Shown here one piece after another: positions 61,701 to 63,769 of a stretch of DNA of 63,769 nt (positions are counted from its first letter, which is position 1; each line of letters starts with the position of its first letter). The notes under the pieces were generated by a model. That model saw only the letters and a program-made list of their open reading frames with translations. It was not told where the DNA came from and did not search any database. Source of the DNA: an uncultured Lachnospiraceae bacterium (lineage in GTDB: Bacteria > Bacillota > Clostridia > Lachnospirales > Lachnospiraceae); the NCBI GenBank assembly GCA_910578085.1, contig CAJTPM010000023.1:1-63769 (forward strand), given 5' to 3'. A program made the position numbers and the translations under genes.

Positions 61701-62336
61701 TCACACCCCGACCTTTTTGCAGATATCCGCCAGACAGCATTGATCACAGTAAGGATGCGTTCTGGCGGTACACACGGCTCTTCCGTGGTCCACCAGCCGA
61801 TGGCAGAAATCACTTCCCTCCTCCGGCGGAACGATCTTCCAGAGCTCTTTTTCCACTTTAGCGGGCTCTTTGATCCCATCTACCAGGCCCATGCGGTTCA
61901 CCAGCCTGATACAGTGGGTATCCGTGACAATGGCGGGCTTGCCAAACACATCCCCCATGATCAAGTTGGCGCTCTTTCTGCCCACTCCCGGCAATGCCAG
62001 AAGTTTATTAAAATCATCCGGCACTTTCCCGCCGTACTCGTCCCGCAGCACTTTCATGCAGGCGCTTATATCTCTCGCCTTGCTCTTTCCGAGGCCGCAG
62101 GGATGCACGATCTTCTCTATCTCTTCTACTGGAGCCTGCGCCAGTGCACCTACATCCGGGAACACCTTATAGAGTTCTTCCACCACCACATTTACCCTGG
62201 CGTCCGTGCACTGCGCCGCCAGCCGCACGCTGACTAACAGTTTCCAGGCCTGATCGTAATCCAGGGTGCAGTCTGAATCGGGATATTCCTTCTTTAATCT
62301 CTCAATAATTTCCAATGTGCGCTGTTTTTTTGTCAT
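61701..62336 (-). CDS. nth: Endonuclease III
   Basis: A 211-residue base-excision repair glycosylase/AP lyase for oxidised pyrimidines. The helix-hairpin-helix is LPGVGRKSANLIMG with the catalytic Lys nearby, the catalytic Asp is in VTDTHCIRLVNRMG, and the [4Fe-4S] cluster is CTARTHPYCDQCCLADIC at the C-terminus. Length is standard. It lies upstream of the PilZ gene, 164 bases apart. Confidence 0.95.
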   Translation of the reverse strand: MTKKQRTLEIIERLKKEYPDSDCTLDYDQAWKLLVSVRLAAQCTDARVNVVVEELYKVFPDVGALAQAPVEEIEKIVHPCGLGKSKARDISACMKVLRDEYGGKVPDDFNKLLALPGVGRKSANLIMGDVFGKPAIVTDTHCIRLVNRMGLVDGIKEPAKVEKELWKIVPPEEGSDFCHRLVDHGRAVCTARTHPYCDQCCLADICKKVGV

Positions 62337-62397
62337 TTGTCTCTCTCCTTACGTCTATCTTCCGTAAATCAGATATCGCTCCGGTTCCCCTCGCTTT

Positions 62398-62700
62398 TCA
62401 TAACAGTCCGTCTTTTTTCCGTCTGTAATATAGCTCCCGCCTCACTTTGCTTTTTTCCTCCTGCAAAGCCCTGCAGCCCGCCATGTTCCTTTTTTCGTAC
62501 TCTTCTCTGGACATGCTTGTCTTATACACTGACTCGTACATTTTTTCCACATTACATATATCCGGCCTGACGGAGTAAATATCGCACAGATTCTCATCAG
62601 AGAGATGGATACAGATCCCATCCCCCGTATGAAAATCAGCCAATTCCGGAATTTTATCTATATTTCTGCAGCAGAGTCCGCACTTTGTGCACCGAAACAT
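62398..62700 (-). CDS. YkgJ-like cysteine-cluster protein
   Basis: A 100-residue protein with FRCTKCGLCCRNIDKIP at the start and further conserved Cys residues (CIHLSDENLCDIYSVRPDIC, AGCRALQ) typical of the YkgJ family, likely binding zinc or an Fe-S cluster. Its start codon overlaps the upstream gene's stop (TAATG), indicating translational coupling with the glycine-zipper protein. Function unknown. Confidence 0.8.
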   Translation of the reverse strand: MFRCTKCGLCCRNIDKIPELADFHTGDGICIHLSDENLCDIYSVRPDICNVEKMYESVYKTSMSREEYEKRNMAGCRALQEEKSKVRRELYYRRKKDGLL

Positions 62701-63707
62701 TATGCGATCACTTCTCCCAGTCTTTCGTATGTCATCTGAACCATTTTATTGGACTCCGGTGTCAGATTGCCCTCACTGTCCAGAACAGGAGTATCCAGAA
62801 TCGATTTTATCGCACCGGCCATCGCCATGGCCTGTGCCACTGTCTTTTTCTCCTCATCCGAGAAAGTTCTGAAATCTGTACCCTTTTCTGAAATGATCCG
62901 GGACATCTCATAAATCAGCGGTTCAAAAACGCAGTTTAAAGAGATCAGAAATCTGTTAAACATCGCCGATCTCTTCCTGATGCCGATGCACAGCGAAGAC
63001 GCGGCGTCCATCTCCTCCTTAAACTCGTTGGCTTTGGATAGATTGGAATACGCTTTGTCGAGATTAGCCGAAGCCTTTGATCCTACGACAAGCCCCAGCA
63101 CAGCCAGAGCGGGGCCCGCAACCAGACCGCCCAGAACCGCTGTCCCGCCGGCAATCCCCAGTCCGCTGGCAGCCAGAGAACCGCCGCCGAAAAAAGCAAG
63201 GGTTGCATTTGTCGCCGCAGCGCCGCTTAAGGATGCGATCGCTGTTCCCGTTGAGGCTGCTGCAAAAGTAGTAGCTGCGCCATAGGCTCCAAAAGCTGTT
63301 ATCGCCCCAGTCATTGCTCCGGATACCAGACCGCCTGCCATAGATGTCGCCATGGACTGCAATTCCTTTAACTCCTTAAAACTTTTCTGATCGACAGCCA
63401 TCTTCTGCAATTCATTCAGGCCCTTCGATTCGGATAATTCCACATGATTTAATTTTTCAAACTGCTCAATAAACGGTTTCATGCTCTCATCAAGAATCTG
63501 AATCTTACGCTTTCCCAGCGTATCGATCGCACTCCCGCAGTTTTTACGGCATTTCTCGATCTTCTCTGATGCTTCCCTGATCACTTCATCCGCTCTTCCG
63601 TTTGCCCAGTTAGCCTCTTTCTGATCAACGCCGGCCTTAATGGATTTTCCAATGCCGAACGCCCCCGCTGCCGCGCCGATTCCTATAAATAATAACGGTA
63701 TAGGCAT
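62700..63707 (-). CDS. Glycine-zipper coiled-coil protein of unknown function
   Basis: A 335-residue protein with an N-terminal hydrophobic Gly/Ala stretch (about 4-24), a charged helical region (about 28-115), and a central strongly hydrophobic Gly/Ala/Ser-rich region (about 122-215) that looks like a glycine-zipper helical hairpin, then a charged helical C-terminus. The layout is that of proteins that insert into or cross membranes in hairpins, such as some effectors or membrane-associated scaffolds. I do not recognise the family. Its real partner genes may lie beyond the right edge of the window. ATG 63707 with GGGAGG upstream. Confidence 0.6.
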   Translation of the reverse strand: MPIPLLFIGIGAAAGAFGIGKSIKAGVDQKEANWANGRADEVIREASEKIEKCRKNCGSAIDTLGKRKIQILDESMKPFIEQFEKLNHVELSESKGLNELQKMAVDQKSFKELKELQSMATSMAGGLVSGAMTGAITAFGAYGAATTFAAASTGTAIASLSGAAATNATLAFFGGGSLAASGLGIAGGTAVLGGLVAGPALAVLGLVVGSKASANLDKAYSNLSKANEFKEEMDAASSLCIGIRKRSAMFNRFLISLNCVFEPLIYEMSRIISEKGTDFRTFSDEEKKTVAQAMAMAGAIKSILDTPVLDSEGNLTPESNKMVQMTYERLGEVIA

Positions 63708-63769
63708 ACTTTTCCCTCCCTATATTGTCAAGTGATTTTCCTTAAAAAATCAAGGAATTTATAGTTACA

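Overview
The window looks like a chromosomal segment of an anaerobic, low-to-medium GC Gram-positive bacterium of the class Clostridia, most likely Lachnospiraceae. The evidence is strong GGAGG-type ribosome binding sites, a Re-type citrate synthase, Rex, DUF1292, TepA and DUF6020 proteins, a class B sortase with a large BspA-type leucine-rich-repeat surface protein, and a Gly/Cys-rich mini-protein. No rRNA, tRNA, CRISPR array, phage gene, transposase or insertion sequence was seen. Most genes lie on the minus strand.

Layout. 1-9.3 kb: a small XRE regulator, then a minus-strand cassette of response regulator, histidine kinase and two successive ATPase/permease modules of the MacB/FtsX type, probably cell-envelope stress or peptide-antibiotic defence. 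9.3-11.7 kb: a divergent pair, a DUF1266 membrane protein and an AP2-like protein with a degenerate HNH core; matching palindromes cover the -10 boxes of both promoters. 11.7-20.6 kb: beta-propeller lactonase, trpS, a DUF5662-like protein, a GH13 protein that has lost its catalytic residues, a DUF1292 protein, a UvrD-type helicase and gltX. 20.6-23.4 kb: a GNAT, a kinase-fold protein, a frameshifted gene and TepA. 23.4-30.1 kb: a glycosyltransferase/membrane protein pair, metY, a zinc-ribbon protein, yebC and a CBS/CorC protein.

30.1-37.5 kb is a likely long minus-strand operon: DUF6020, MscS, rex, a coiled-coil protein, nnr, alr and mazF, closed by a terminator whose stem uses the end of mazF. 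mazF has no visible antitoxin. 37.6-39.7 kb holds an ABC-F ATPase. 39.8-43.3 kb is a compact operon of Re-citrate synthase, a GntR/FCD regulator and NADP-isocitrate dehydrogenase, with a palindromic operator over the promoter -10; it would feed 2-oxoglutarate and glutamate synthesis. 43.3-53.0 kb is an envelope region: a GtrII-like membrane protein, an intracellular-type subtilase, a membrane-anchored LRR protein, a 1663-residue LRR surface protein with a TPKTG sorting signal, and a class B sortase. 53.2-54.6 kb has three small plus-strand genes, the first behind a sequence matching a sigma-K promoter. 54.8-63.7 kb has leuS, a divergent EF-G paralogue, tyrA behind a perfect consensus promoter, a PilZ protein, nth, a YkgJ-like cysteine cluster protein and a glycine-zipper protein cut off from its context by the window edge.

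The most unusual items are the AP2/degenerate-HNH regulator with its twin operators, the GH13 pseudoenzyme, the orphan MazF, the self-contained citrate synthase regulon and the possible sporulation promoter before the Cys-rich protein.
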